The notes under the pieces: model-generated
What the model was told of the DNA's origin: nothing
Database searches by the model: none
What the model saw: the letters and a program-made list of their open reading frames with translations, nothing else
Translations under genes and position numbers: made by a program
Part shown: one piece after another, positions 1-8,501 of the stretch
Numbering within the stretch: the first letter of the stretch is position 1
How the letters are laid out: every line of letters begins with the position of its first letter
From: E44-bin88 sp050123275
GTDB taxonomy: Bacteria; Chloroflexota; Dehalococcoidia; Dehalococcoidales; BS750m-G39
NCBI GenBank assembly: GCA_050123275.1
Contig: JASFHK010000011.1
Coordinates: 1 to 53,000 of the forward strand
Length of the DNA stretch: 53,000 nucleotides
Direction of reading: 5' to 3'

Positions 1-1268
1 CGGAGCTTCTCGGCGCCGTAGAACCAGCCGACGACGATACAGGCCAGAGCGCCGGTGATGAGCAGGCCGTAGAAGGCGGTGGCTCTATCCACCATATCCA
101 GCCAGTAAAGGCCGGCGCCGGTACAGTAAATGAGGCCGACCACGAAGCCGATGGCGCAGATAACGGCGGTGACTTTGGCCCGGCCCCAGCCGAACTTGTC
201 ACGCAGCGGGGCGATAACGCCGCCGTAGGTCAGGAAGAAGGCCGAATCTATGCCCAGGAAGAAGAAACAGATGAAGAAGATGACGCCGGTGACCGCCGCC
301 AGAGCGGGCATCATCGAGATTGCCACCGGATAGGTAACGAAGGCCAGCCCCAGACCCGAGGCGCTGACATCGCCCACCGCAACACCCAATGACTGCATGA
401 TGAAGCCGACGACGCTGAAGACGGCAAAGCCGGCGAAGAAGCTGGTGGCGCAGTTGGAGAAAGAGGTAATGAAGGCGTTGTTGTTGACGTCGGCTTTCTT
501 GGCCATGAAGCTGCCGTAGGCGAACATGCCGGCCATGCCCAGCGACAGGGTGAAGGCAATCTGGCTAAAGGCCCCGAACCATAAATCCACGTTGGCTAGC
601 TGGGAGAAATCGGGCGCCAGGTAGTAGTTAAGCCCTTCGACCGCACCGGGCAGGGTGAGCCCCCTTATCAGCAGGACGATGAGCAAAGCCCAGGGGATGA
701 TTACCGTCCACATGGCGACCTTGCCGATGATGCGGGCCCCCTTGAACATGATGAAGAACAGAGCCACCCAGACGAAGGCCAGCGCGCCGACGACGGGCCA
801 CTGGAGTCCGCCGAGGGCGGTAGGCCCGCTGGACAGGTTCAGCACGGTACCGAAGAAATAATCGCCGGCGTTGGCGGCACCGGCGGAGCCGGTCCCCCAG
901 GCCACGGTGGCCGAGTCGACGGCATAGTTTAATGACCAGGCGACGACCACGGCGTAGTAGCTAACGATGAGGAAGGCAACGAAGACGGGCCACCAGCCCA
1001 GCCATTCCCACTTCTTGCTGATGCCCTCGAAGACGCCGGGGGCGCCTTTCTGGAAAAGCCGGCCCATGCCGAACTCCATCATCATCCAGGGGATGCCCAG
1101 TACCAGCAGGCCGATAATCCAGGCAATCAAAAAGGCTCCGCCACCATATTCATAGGTCAAATAGGGAAATCGCCAGACGTTACCCAGACCTATCGCGGAG
1201 CCCATCGCAGCGAACAGGAAAAAAGCCCTGCCGCTCCATCTTTCACGTCCCAGTGTTACTTCCGCCAA
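1..1268 (-). CDS. Sodium-dependent transporter, neurotransmitter:sodium symporter (NSS/SNF) family, C-terminus cut by the window
   Basis: Translating the minus strand from 1268 gives an uninterrupted reading frame to base 1, about 422 residues of a family usually near 450-500, so only the C-terminal helices are missing. The N-terminus carries the family signature: an Arg-Trp start, then a GSAIGLGNVWRFPYL stretch (TM1 with the unwound sodium site), then a YGGGAF turn before TM2. Near the visible end a GLYWLDMVDR motif matches late NSS helices. The start is a TTG with a strong GGAGG seven bases upstream; the nearby ATG is out of frame. These integral membrane proteins import amino acids or amines with sodium; the substrate cannot be read from sequence. 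A second strong Shine-Dalgarno-like AAAGGAGGT lies about 60 nt further upstream without an obvious ORF. Confidence 0.9.
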   Translation of the reverse strand, partial: MAEVTLGRERWSGRAFFLFAAMGSAIGLGNVWRFPYLTYEYGGGAFLIAWIIGLLVLGIPWMMMEFGMGRLFQKGAPGVFEGISKKWEWLGWWPVFVAFLIVSYYAVVVAWSLNYAVDSATVAWGTGSAGAANAGDYFFGTVLNLSSGPTALGGLQWPVVGALAFVWVALFFIMFKGARIIGKVAMWTVIIPWALLIVLLIRGLTLPGAVEGLNYYLAPDFSQLANVDLWFGAFSQIAFTLSLGMAGMFAYGSFMAKKADVNNNAFITSFSNCATSFFAGFAVFSVVGFIMQSLGVAVGDVSASGLGLAFVTYPVAISMMPALAAVTGVIFFICFFFLGIDSAFFLTYGGVIAPLRDKFGWGRAKVTAVICAIGFVVGLIYCTGAGLYWLDMVDRATAFYGLLITGALACIVVGWFYGAEKL

Positions 1269-1426
1269 ATCCACATCCTCCTTTCGTCAAAATTTGTCGA
1301 AGAAGAGGAAAGGAATTCGCTTGCTGTGTCTACCTCCTTTCTTGTTTGTTTATTTAATGTTAATTAATTGCCGTTGGTGCTATTAATGGACGGTTACCTA
1401 GAATACCAACATACCGCTACGGAATT

Positions 1427-2134
1427 TTACTCACCGAAAGTCGAGATGTCAATAGTCTGTTTTAACCCGTTTCCGAGCCGTTCCAATGCCTTTTTGGTGT
1501 CGCTGGCGACCCTGGCCTTGTCGCAGTTGTGGAGCCGGTACTTAAAGAGCCAGTAGCTGAACTCTTTGAGCTCGTCCAGGCCGGTGGATTTCAGCTGGGG
1601 GTAGCGCTTCTGGCGGCGGAAACGTTTGAGCAGTACGGCGCGGGTGGCGCCGTAGATGCGGCGGTAGGCCTCGTCGGAGAGGTCGGGCTCGTTGGCGTAG
1701 CCGAAGATGCGCTTTTCCTTGCGCACCTCCTCCCGCACCGCCTGGATCAGGGCTTCCTCCACGGTGACGCCGTAGAAATAGTTCAAATGCTGGTGGTATT
1801 TACCGGCGCCGATGAGCTTTTTGAATTTGGAGGCGGTCAGCTTTAAGGGCGGCTGACCGTGAAAGAGCAGGGCGTCCCTTTCCGCTTCGGGTATTTTACC
1901 TTCCAGCTCCCGGCAGAGCCTTTCCGCCAGCAGCAGCCAGTCGAACGCCTCGCCGTCGATGAGGTAGCGGTAGTGGCGTCCCTTATAGTCCTCTTCGGCG
2001 GACTTCCAGAGGGCGATGGCCCCCAGCAAAGCGTTAAACCAGGGCTCGACGCCGGCTATTGCCTGCTTGAGGTGGGTGACGGCGGCGCTGTCGGCAGTGG
2101 GCGCAGTTTCGGTGGCGGTCAGTTCGTTTTCCAC
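1427..2134 (-). CDS. Conserved-looking hypothetical protein, 235 aa
   Basis: Not recognised. The product is soluble and charged, with no signal peptide or membrane segment. Its Glu/Lys/Arg-rich second half (RKEKR and RFRRQKRYPQ) and helix-rich composition would suit a nucleic-acid or protein partner, but no catalytic motif is visible. It starts with GTG eight bases after the HhH protein stop and probably belongs to the secA-HhH transcription unit. GC-rich codon use matches the neighbouring core genes, so it looks resident and not acquired. Long reading frames on the plus strand of the same region are frame shadows. Confidence 0.75.
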   Translation of the reverse strand: MENELTATETAPTADSAAVTHLKQAIAGVEPWFNALLGAIALWKSAEEDYKGRHYRYLIDGEAFDWLLLAERLCRELEGKIPEAERDALLFHGQPPLKLTASKFKKLIGAGKYHQHLNYFYGVTVEEALIQAVREEVRKEKRIFGYANEPDLSDEAYRRIYGATRAVLLKRFRRQKRYPQLKSTGLDELKEFSYWLFKYRLHNCDKARVASDTKKALERLGNGLKQTIDISTFGE

Positions 2135-2141
2135 GGGTCTT

Positions 2142-2423
2142 CTACTTTTGGGGTAAGGTTTGGGAGGACTCGGCCTTGAGCTTTTCGTAGTATTCCAGCT
2201 TACCGGTGTCGACCAGCTCGGTGAGCTTCTTGGTAATGGCTTCGCCGGCGCCGGGGATTTCGCCGATGCGATTTTCTTTGACCAGCTGTTCCACGGGCAC
2301 GGGCAGGCTGGCTATGGAGCGGGCTACCTTCTGGTAGGCCCTGATTTTGAAGATGTTGTCCTTTTTAGCCAGCAGCCTCTGGGCGATATCGTCGAAGATG
2401 GCGGCGATTTCCTGGTTGTTCAT
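2142..2423 (-). CDS. Stand-alone PolX/DNA polymerase beta N-terminal-like helix-hairpin-helix protein, 93 aa
   Basis: From the ATG at 2423 the protein reads MNNQEIAAIFDDIAQRL, then a KIRAYQKVARSI helix and an IGEIPGAGEAI hairpin. This is the pattern of the 8-kDa N-terminal HhH domain of bacterial family X polymerases (PolX, whose full form adds a polymerase palm and a PHP domain). Here the protein stops right after that domain, so it should bind gapped or 5'-phosphate DNA or act as a small DNA-binding module, but cannot polymerise. An in-frame TTG at 2456 would overlap the end of secA and add 11 residues; the ATG is preferred because similarity begins there. It lies between secA and the 235-aa gene. 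Confidence 0.75.
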   Translation of the reverse strand: MNNQEIAAIFDDIAQRLLAKKDNIFKIRAYQKVARSIASLPVPVEQLVKENRIGEIPGAGEAITKKLTELVDTGKLEYYEKLKAESSQTLPQK

Positions 2424-2443
2424 TGTCTTTTTTGGGGGAGGTA

Positions 2444-5098
2444 TTACCTTCCACAACAGTGCTTGTATTTCTTCCCCGAGCCGCAGGGGCAGGGGTCGTT
2501 GCGGCCTACCTTCTTGCCGGCGACCTTGAGGTGTTTGTGGGCGCCGTCGCCCTGGGCCTGTGCCTGGGTCTGGAGAGGGGTGGGGGGAGGCGGTTGCGCT
2601 CCCTGGCGCTGTGGAGCTTCGCCCTTCTTGGCGATGCCGGCGCGGAAGATGAGGTGCACCATGTCGTGCTGGATAGCCGCCAGCAGGCTCTGGAAGAGCT
2701 GGTGCCCCTCTTTCTTGTAGGCGACGAGTGGGTCGCGCTGGGCCACGGCGTGCAGCCCGATGCCCTGGCGCATATGCTCCATGGCGGTGAGGTGCTCCAC
2801 CCAGAGGTTATCGATGGTGCGCAGCATGAGCAGCCTTTCTAGGATGCGCATTTTATCGGCGCCGAACTCCTCTTCCTTCCGCTCGTAGAGGGACCGGGAG
2901 TATTCGATGAGGCTGTCCTTGAGCTCCTGCTGGCTCATATTGGGGATGGTCTCCGCGTTGAGGTCGGGGGGGAGGGGGAAGACGGTGGCCAGCTCGCCGA
3001 CCAGCCCGGTCACGTCCCAGCCGTCGTCGTAGCCGCTGGGGGCGTGGCTTTCCACCAGCGATTCCAGCTCTTCCTTGACCATGGAGAGGATATTGGACTT
3101 GAGGTCGAAGCCGCTCAGGATTTTCTTGCGCTCTTCGTAGATAAGCTCTCGGTGACGGTTGACCACGTCGTCGTAGTCGACCAGGTGCTTGCGGATGTCG
3201 AAATGGTAGCCTTCCACCTTGACCTGGGCCTGTTCGATGGCGCGGTTGATCCACTTGTTCTCGATGGGGGTGTCTTCGTCCATGCCCACCCAGTTCATCA
3301 CTGTCTTGATGCGGTCGCCGCCGAAACGGCGCACGATGTCGTCCTCCAGTGATATATAAAAGCGGGAGGTGCCCGGGTCGCCCTGCCGGCCGGAACGGCC
3401 GCGGAGCTGGTTATCGATGCGGCGCGCCTCGTGGCGCTCGGTGCCGATGATATATAGCCCTCCCATGTCGAGCACCTGCTGGTGCGACTTTTGCCATTCC
3501 TTCTCCGCCGTGCCCTCGGGGTTGCCGCCCAAGATTATATCGACGCCGCGCCCGGCCATGTTGGTGGCTACGGTTACCGCTCCCGGTTTGCCCGCCTGGG
3601 CCACGATTTCGCCCTCGCGGGTGTGCTCCTTGGCGTTGAGGACGTGGTGGGGGATGCCCCGCTTTTTGAGCAGGTCGCTCAGGTACTCCGAGGTCTCGAT
3701 GGAGACGGTGCCGATGAGGACGGGGCGGCCTTCCTTATGCAGCTCCCCGATTTGCTGCAGCACCGCCTTGAATTTGGCCTTCTCGTTCTTGTAGATATAA
3801 TCGGGGAAGTCCTGGCGCACCATGGGGCGGTTGGTGGGGACGACGACTACCTCCAGCTTGTATATCTTGTGGAACTCCTCGGCCTCGGTTAAAGCGGTGC
3901 CGGTCATACCCGCCAGCTTTTCGTACATGCGGAAGTAGTTCTGGATGGTGATGGTGGCGTAGGTGCGGCTTTCCTGTTGCACCTTGACGCGCTCCTTGGC
4001 CTCGATGGCCTGGTGCAGGCCGTCGGAGTAGCGCCGCCCGTACATGAGCCGGCCCGTGAACTCGTCGACGATGATGACCTGGCCGTCCTTGACCACGTAC
4101 TGGTGGTCGCGTTTGTAGGCCTCTTTGGCGCTTAGCGCGTTCCGGATGTAGCGGTGCAGGTCGGCGTTGGCCGGGTCGTAGAGGTCGGGCGCTTTGAGCA
4201 GCCCTTCGCGCTGGACCATGCGCTCCATGTTGGTCATACCTTCCTCGGTGAGGCTGACGGCGCGCGTCTTTTCGTCCACGGTATAGTCCAGCTCTTTTTT
4301 GAGGGCGGGAATGAGGCGGGCGAATATCTGGTATTTCTTGCCGGCTTCCACGTCGGGGGCGCTGATAATCAGGGGCGTCCTGGCTTCGTCGATGAGCAGG
4401 TAGTCCACCTCGTCGACGATGGAGTAGTTAAGCGGGCGCTGGACGCAGCGGGAAAGGTCGGTGACCATGTTGTCGCGCAGATAATCGAAGCCGAACTCGC
4501 TGCTGGCGCCGTAGGTGATGTCGGTTTTATAGGCCTCCTGGCGGGATACCGGGCGGAAGTGCTGCCAGCGGCTTTCGCCGGAATCGTATTCGGGGTCGTA
4601 GAGGCGGGTGGGGGTCGGCTCGTCGGGGCTTTGCATGGGGTAGATGCTGGACACGGTGACCCCCAGCGCGGTATAGACGGGCCCCATCCAGTAGGGGTCG
4701 CGCCGCGCCAGGTAATCGTTGACGGTGACCAGGTGAACGCCCTTGCCCGTTAACGAGTTGAGATACAAGGGGAGGGTGGCTACCAGTGTCTTGCCCTCGC
4801 CCGTTTTCATCTCGGCGATTTTGCCCTGGTGCAATACTATGCCGCCCATGAGCTGGGAATCGAAATGGCGCTGGCCGATGGTGCGGCGGGCGGCTTCGCG
4901 GACGGCGGCAAAGGCTTCGGGCAACAGCTTGTCCAGCGAGGTGCCCTCGGCCACTCTTTCCTTGAACTCGCCGGTCTTGGCGCGCAGCTGTTCGTCGCTG
5001 AGCTTCTCGAACTCGGGCTCGAGCTCGTTGATGCTGGCGACGATGGGCTTGAGCTTTTTAAGCTCTTTCTCGTTGGGGTCGCCGAACAGCTTAATCAT
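2444..5098 (-). CDS. secA: Preprotein translocase ATPase SecA
   Basis: The 884-aa motor of the Sec pathway drives unfolded preproteins through SecYEG at the cytoplasmic membrane. Walker A MKTGEGKT is at residues 97-104, followed by the VDEVDYLLIDEARTPLII nucleotide-binding region and helicase motifs such as GTERHEARRIDNQLRGR. The C-terminus is the SEC-C zinc-binding tail (CPCGSGKKYKHCC). A roughly 30-residue acidic/aromatic insert before the DITYGASSEFGFDYLRD motif makes the protein slightly long; similar inserts are my recollection of Chloroflexota SecA proteins. The start overlaps the DUF2007 stop by 8 nt, indicating translational coupling. Confidence 0.97.
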   Translation of the reverse strand: MIKLFGDPNEKELKKLKPIVASINELEPEFEKLSDEQLRAKTGEFKERVAEGTSLDKLLPEAFAAVREAARRTIGQRHFDSQLMGGIVLHQGKIAEMKTGEGKTLVATLPLYLNSLTGKGVHLVTVNDYLARRDPYWMGPVYTALGVTVSSIYPMQSPDEPTPTRLYDPEYDSGESRWQHFRPVSRQEAYKTDITYGASSEFGFDYLRDNMVTDLSRCVQRPLNYSIVDEVDYLLIDEARTPLIISAPDVEAGKKYQIFARLIPALKKELDYTVDEKTRAVSLTEEGMTNMERMVQREGLLKAPDLYDPANADLHRYIRNALSAKEAYKRDHQYVVKDGQVIIVDEFTGRLMYGRRYSDGLHQAIEAKERVKVQQESRTYATITIQNYFRMYEKLAGMTGTALTEAEEFHKIYKLEVVVVPTNRPMVRQDFPDYIYKNEKAKFKAVLQQIGELHKEGRPVLIGTVSIETSEYLSDLLKKRGIPHHVLNAKEHTREGEIVAQAGKPGAVTVATNMAGRGVDIILGGNPEGTAEKEWQKSHQQVLDMGGLYIIGTERHEARRIDNQLRGRSGRQGDPGTSRFYISLEDDIVRRFGGDRIKTVMNWVGMDEDTPIENKWINRAIEQAQVKVEGYHFDIRKHLVDYDDVVNRHRELIYEERKKILSGFDLKSNILSMVKEELESLVESHAPSGYDDGWDVTGLVGELATVFPLPPDLNAETIPNMSQQELKDSLIEYSRSLYERKEEEFGADKMRILERLLMLRTIDNLWVEHLTAMEHMRQGIGLHAVAQRDPLVAYKKEGHQLFQSLLAAIQHDMVHLIFRAGIAKKGEAPQRQGAQPPPPTPLQTQAQAQGDGAHKHLKVAGKKVGRNDPCPCGSGKKYKHCCGR

Positions 5099-5321
5099 GT
5101 TTTTCTTCCCCGATGAGCTTTTTGGCGGCGTCCGCCTTCGATGCCTCGACCATGACCTTGACCTCGCCCATGCCGTCCACGGTAAAGACGTGCACCGAGG
5201 GCGCGGCGTGGGACTTGAGGATGCAGGCGATGCCGTTGCTATCCAGCAGGCTCTTGATGATAAGGGCTTCGGCTTCGCCGTAAGCCCGATAGACTTCGAC
5301 CAGTTTTATATCTTCAGCCAT
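5091..5321 (-). CDS. DUF2007 family small protein, 76 aa
   Basis: The short cytoplasmic protein has the DUF2007 pattern: an N-terminal EVYRAYGEAEALIIKSLLDS helix with a following NGIACILKS strand, and a C-terminal V-K-V-MVEASKADAAKKLI segment. This is a ferredoxin-like fold found in many bacteria, with no biochemical role known to me, although it is sometimes labelled a putative signal-transducing protein. It sits between prs and secA, with its stop inside the first codons of secA, so it is probably translated from the same message. Confidence 0.8.
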   Translation of the reverse strand: MAEDIKLVEVYRAYGEAEALIIKSLLDSNGIACILKSHAAPSVHVFTVDGMGEVKVMVEASKADAAKKLIGEEKHD

Positions 5322-5328
5322 TTTCCCC

Positions 5329-6267
5329 CTATTGAAACATCGCGCCCACGGACTGGCCGGTGTGGATACGGTGGATGGCTTCGCCCAGCAGCGGGGCGAT
5401 GGGCAGCACCGTGACCTTGTCCAGCTTCTTGTCGCCGTCGACGGGAACGGTGTCGGTGACCACGACCTCTTTGATGGGGGAGGTGGCTATGCGGGGTACC
5501 GCCGACCCGGAGAATATGGGGTGGGTGCAGCAGGTATAAATCTCTTTAACACCGCGCTTTTGCAGAGTCTCGACCACGCTCATCAGTGAGCCGCCGGTGT
5601 CGATTTCGTCGTCAACGGTAAGCGCTATCTTGCCCTCGACCTCGCCGATGACGTTCATCGTTTCCGCTATATCCAAGTTGCCGATGCGCCTTTTTTCCAT
5701 GATGGCCAGGGAGGCGCCCAGACCGGCGGCGAGGTCGCGCGCCCGCTTGGTGATGCCGATGTCGGTGGCCACCACCACCAGGTCCTTGAGTTTCTTTTTC
5801 TTGAAATAGTCGATGAAGAGCTTGAGGCCGGTCAGCTCGTCAACGGGTATGTTGAAAAAGCCCTGAATCTGGGCGGCGTGTAAATCAACCGTTAAAACGC
5901 GGTTGGCCCCGGCTACGGTGAGCAGGTCGGCCACCAGTCGGGCCGTGATGGGTACGCGGGGCTGGTCTTTCTTGTCGGTGCGCCCGTAGCCGTAGTAGGG
6001 GACGACGGCGGTGATACGCCCCGCCGAGGCGCGCTTGAGGGCGTCGAGCATGATGAGCAGCTCCACCAGGTTGTTGTTCACCGGCGAGCAGAGGGGCTGG
6101 ATGACGAAGGTGTCCCGCTGGCGCACGTTTTCCAGTATGCGGACAAAGATATTCTCGTTGCTAAAGGTAAAGACCTCGCATTCGCCGGGGGGTATCTTGA
6201 GGTAGTCCGCCACCGCTTGGGTCAGGGTGGGGTGGGCGTTGCCGGTAAATACTTTTAGCTCGTCCAT
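5329..6267 (-). CDS. prs: Ribose-phosphate pyrophosphokinase (PRPP synthetase)
   Basis: The enzyme makes 5-phosphoribosyl-1-pyrophosphate from ribose-5-phosphate and ATP for nucleotide, His and Trp synthesis in the cytoplasm. Seen in the 312-aa product are the FTGNAHPTLTQAVADYL N-terminus, the YYGYGRTDKKDQPRVPITA flexible-loop region, the TVDLHAAQIQGFF ATP/metal site and the VDDEIDTGGS PRPP-binding loop. The usual PDVGG-x-KRAR segment is replaced by TDIGITKRAR, an unusual variant. The ATG at 6267 is chosen over the adjacent TTG because it follows an AAGGGGG ribosome site. It lies 8 nt upstream of the DUF2007 gene and 45 nt after glyA on the same strand. Confidence 0.95.
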   Translation of the reverse strand: MDELKVFTGNAHPTLTQAVADYLKIPPGECEVFTFSNENIFVRILENVRQRDTFVIQPLCSPVNNNLVELLIMLDALKRASAGRITAVVPYYGYGRTDKKDQPRVPITARLVADLLTVAGANRVLTVDLHAAQIQGFFNIPVDELTGLKLFIDYFKKKKLKDLVVVATDIGITKRARDLAAGLGASLAIMEKRRIGNLDIAETMNVIGEVEGKIALTVDDEIDTGGSLMSVVETLQKRGVKEIYTCCTHPIFSGSAVPRIATSPIKEVVVTDTVPVDGDKKLDKVTVLPIAPLLGEAIHRIHTGQSVGAMFQ

Positions 6268-6312
6268 CAATTCTTTGCCCCCTTAAAATGCTGTTTTTAT
6301 TATAACACTATA

Positions 6313-7557
6313 TCAGTCATCGATGCCGGGCACGGGGAAGCGCGCGCAGATGGCGGCGACCTCTTGGGCCGCCTTCTGCTGAACCGCCTCGTCGTCGATG
6401 TTGCCGATGACCTCTATTATCAGGGCGGCAATCTTTTCCATCTCGGCCGTGCCCAGGCCTCGCGAGCTAACGGCGGGGGTGCCCAGGCGCATGCCGCTGG
6501 TGATGCGGGGCGGGTTGGGGTCGAAGGGTATGGCGTTGCGGTTGATGATGATGCCGACCTTGCCCAGCGTTTCCTCGGCCTGGCGGCCGGTGACGCCGCT
6601 GCCAGTGAGGTCGACCAGCACCAAATGGTTATCGGTGCCGCCCGATATCAGGCGCAGCCCGTTGTGCTGCAAGCCGGCGGCCAGCGCTTTGGCGTTTTCC
6701 AGCACCTTTTTCTGGTATTCGCTGAATCCGGGCTGCATCGCTTCCAGGAAGCAGACCGCCTTGGCGGCGATGACCTGCATCAAGGGGCCGCCCTGCATCC
6801 TGGGGAAGACGGCGTCGTCTATGGCGCGGGCCAGCTCGTCACGGCAGAGAATAAAGCCGCTCCTGGGCCCGCGTAACGTCTTATGCGTCGTCGAGGTGAT
6901 TATCTCGGCGTAGGGGACGGGGGTGGGATGTAAGCCCGCCGCCACCAGCCCGGCGATGTGGGCCATGTCCACCACCAACCTGGCGCCGACCGAATCGGCA
7001 ATCTGGCGAAAGCGCTCGAAGTCAATGATTCTGGGGTAGGCGCTGGCGCCGGCCACAATCATTTTGGGCTGGTGCTTTTTGGCCATCTTTTCCACCTCGG
7101 TGTAATCGATGCGCTCCGTCTCGCGGTTGATGCCGTAGTGGACGAAGTTATAGAGTTTTCCCGAAAAGCTGACCGGAGCGCCGTGGGTAAGGTGTCCGCC
7201 GTGAGCCAACCCCATGGCCAGCACGGTGTCGCCGCTTTCGAGCAGGGCGAAGTAGGCCGCCATATTGGCTTGGGAGCCGCTGTGGGGTTGGACGTTGGCG
7301 TGCTCGGCGCGGAACAGCTTTTCCGCCCGCTCTGCGGCCAGCCTTTCTACGGTGTCCATGTTCTCGCAGCCGCCGTAATAGCGCTTGCCGGGGTAGCCTT
7401 CGGCGTATTTGTCGCTGAAAAAGGTGCCTTCGGCCTGAATCACGGCGCGGCTGGCGTAGTTTTCCGAAGCGATGAGGTTGATGGTCTCTTTTTGTCTTTT
7501 ACCCTCTTGGGCTATAGCCTGGCTGATTTCGGGGTCGACGTTGCGCAAAAAGTCCAT
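6313..7557 (-). CDS. glyA: Serine hydroxymethyltransferase
   Basis: This PLP enzyme interconverts serine plus tetrahydrofolate with glycine plus 5,10-methylene-THF, the main source of one-carbon units. The 414-aa product is of normal length and shows NLIASENYASRAV near the N-terminus, the EGYPGKRYYGGCE loop, NVQPHSGSQANMA, and the PLP-lysine motif TSTTHKTLRGPR. The start ATG lies about 22 nt downstream of the TSS predicted from a TTGACA-N17-TAGACT promoter at 7586-7614, and the ribosome site (AGAGAG) is weak. It is the first gene of the likely glyA-prs-DUF2007-secA unit. Confidence 0.96.
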   Translation of the reverse strand: MDFLRNVDPEISQAIAQEGKRQKETINLIASENYASRAVIQAEGTFFSDKYAEGYPGKRYYGGCENMDTVERLAAERAEKLFRAEHANVQPHSGSQANMAAYFALLESGDTVLAMGLAHGGHLTHGAPVSFSGKLYNFVHYGINRETERIDYTEVEKMAKKHQPKMIVAGASAYPRIIDFERFRQIADSVGARLVVDMAHIAGLVAAGLHPTPVPYAEIITSTTHKTLRGPRSGFILCRDELARAIDDAVFPRMQGGPLMQVIAAKAVCFLEAMQPGFSEYQKKVLENAKALAAGLQHNGLRLISGGTDNHLVLVDLTGSGVTGRQAEETLGKVGIIINRNAIPFDPNPPRITSGMRLGTPAVSSRGLGTAEMEKIAALIIEVIGNIDDEAVQQKAAQEVAAICARFPVPGIDD

Positions 7558-7585
7558 GTCGTTTTCTCTCTTTCTCTTCTGCTAA

Positions 7586-7614
7586 AGTCTACAACTGCGG
7601 TTGGTTAGTGTCAA
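7586..7614 (-). promoter_or_regulatory. Sigma-A-type promoter of glyA
   Basis: On the minus strand TTGACA (7614-7609), a 17-nt spacer and TAGACT (7591-7586) precede the glyA start by 29 nt. The same -10 variant TAGACT with a TTGACA box and 17-nt spacer recurs at the dodecin gene. Confidence 0.75.
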
Positions 7615-7667
7615 TAAAACGGGGGGAGTGTTGGAAGGTTTTTTAGAACCCCGCCCCGCCCTGTTGA

Positions 7668-7740
7668 GCGCACGTCTTTCTTTCCCGCCCAATACCCTCC
7701 CTATAAGGGTGGAATCCCTTAAACATCTCCTTTTGGGGGT
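7668..7740. repeat. Dispersed repeat, copy A
   Basis: One of four copies of a roughly 75-bp element: an ACGTCTTTCTTTCCC-type left end, a C-rich stretch, then a palindrome around TATAAGGG. Copy A aligns to copies B (25.35 kb), C (35.47 kb) and D (44.72 kb). Its central stem here is TAAGGG/CCCTTA, weaker than in C and D. It lies in the space between glyA and the AT-rich orphan gene at 7813. Confidence 0.7.
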
Positions 7741-7747
7741 TGTGCAC

Positions 7748-7779
7748 CTGTTCCCAGGTGAAGAAAGTGGTGCTATTAT
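7748..7779 (+). promoter_or_regulatory. Duplicated promoter segment upstream of the orphan gene
   Basis: A 32-bp block ending in an extended -10 (TGC then TATTAT at 7774-7779) is repeated with only three differences at 8464-8495, upstream of the next gene. No good -35 is visible at either copy, so both would depend on the extended -10. The transcript would start about 27 nt before the ATG at 7813. Confidence 0.55.
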
Positions 7780-7812
7780 GTAAATAGAAGTAGCCGGAAA
7801 CGAGGAAAGGAC

Positions 7813-8415
7813 ATGATACCAGAGGGATTTGAGGGACATATAAGGGAAATTGTCAACAAATTCTACTTGGGTGATAAGTTAGGTAGGAAGCGGTTAGTTA
7901 GGAAAAGAAAAGATGAACTCGCTGTTCATAAGAAACGGGAGAGGACTTTCTTTTCTCTGTTGAAGACGTCCTTTCCTCGTTGCCCAATCGTCAACAGGAC
8001 TTCTATTGGGAGTTATACCTCATACGAGTACCGCATTCTGCTTAATAAGACTATTGATTCTGTGATGGATGACGACATAGATTTAATCGCATATTTAGGT
8101 GGTAATAGGAAAGATTTACATATATATTTTAGTTATTTAGCCGACTATTGGCATTGGCATGTTGTTGATACGTCCTTTTTATCTGGAGAGTGGAGTTTCA
8201 AAACAACCTTCACAATCCCAGAAGAATTTGCATCAAATCTTAATGTTTTAAGAATAAAAGTTGAGGAATTGGGGTTTGTAGAATTGAATGAGGCTGATGT
8301 AAAAAAACATATTGAAGGAGCTGACGTTCCATTAGTTGAAAAGTCAAAAACTACTGTTTTTAATGTGTTGTTCTCAGACACCCTAGATATTCTAGAGCAG
8401 CAAGACAGCCAATGA
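7813..8415 (+). CDS. AT-rich orphan hypothetical protein, 200 aa
   Basis: Not recognised. Base composition is far more AT-rich than the flanking genes. The predicted protein is soluble: a basic N-terminal third (RKRLVRKRKDEL) precedes an aromatic-rich middle, DLHIYFSYLADYWHWHVVD, and an acidic C-terminus ending DTLDILEQQDSQ. No signal peptide or known catalytic motif is apparent. The ATG follows an AGGAAAGGA ribosome site. The gene is bracketed by near-identical 32-bp promoter blocks at 7748 and 8464, as if it had been inserted together with a copy of its neighbour's promoter. It could be a stray accessory or defence-related gene, but nothing in the sequence proves that. Confidence 0.7.
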   Translation: MIPEGFEGHIREIVNKFYLGDKLGRKRLVRKRKDELAVHKKRERTFFSLLKTSFPRCPIVNRTSIGSYTSYEYRILLNKTIDSVMDDDIDLIAYLGGNRKDLHIYFSYLADYWHWHVVDTSFLSGEWSFKTTFTIPEEFASNLNVLRIKVEELGFVELNEADVKKHIEGADVPLVEKSKTTVFNVLFSDTLDILEQQDSQ

Positions 8416-8463
8416 GAGTATTCTGATTACCCGGTTCGTATCGCATATGAGTATTACTCCCCA

Positions 8464-8495
8464 CTGTTCCTAGGCGAAGAAAGTGGTGCTATCAT
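8464..8495 (+). promoter_or_regulatory. Second copy of the duplicated promoter segment; predicts a leaderless mRNA
   Basis: This is 29/32 identical to 7748-7779. The extended -10 is TGC-TATCAT (8490-8495), and the ATG of the lipoprotein gene begins at 8502, only six bases after it. A start site 6-8 nt from the -10 would place the transcript's first base at or next to the start codon. Confidence 0.55.
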
Positions 8496-8501
8496 AGGGG
8501 C

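Noticed and set aside
1368..1556. Plus-strand frame at the start of the window
   Set aside because: It lies in the gap and tail of minus-strand genes with no ribosome site or recognisable product.
7582..7839. 85-residue minus-strand frame upstream of glyA
   Set aside because: It runs through the glyA promoter and repeat copy A and has no ribosome site or family likeness.
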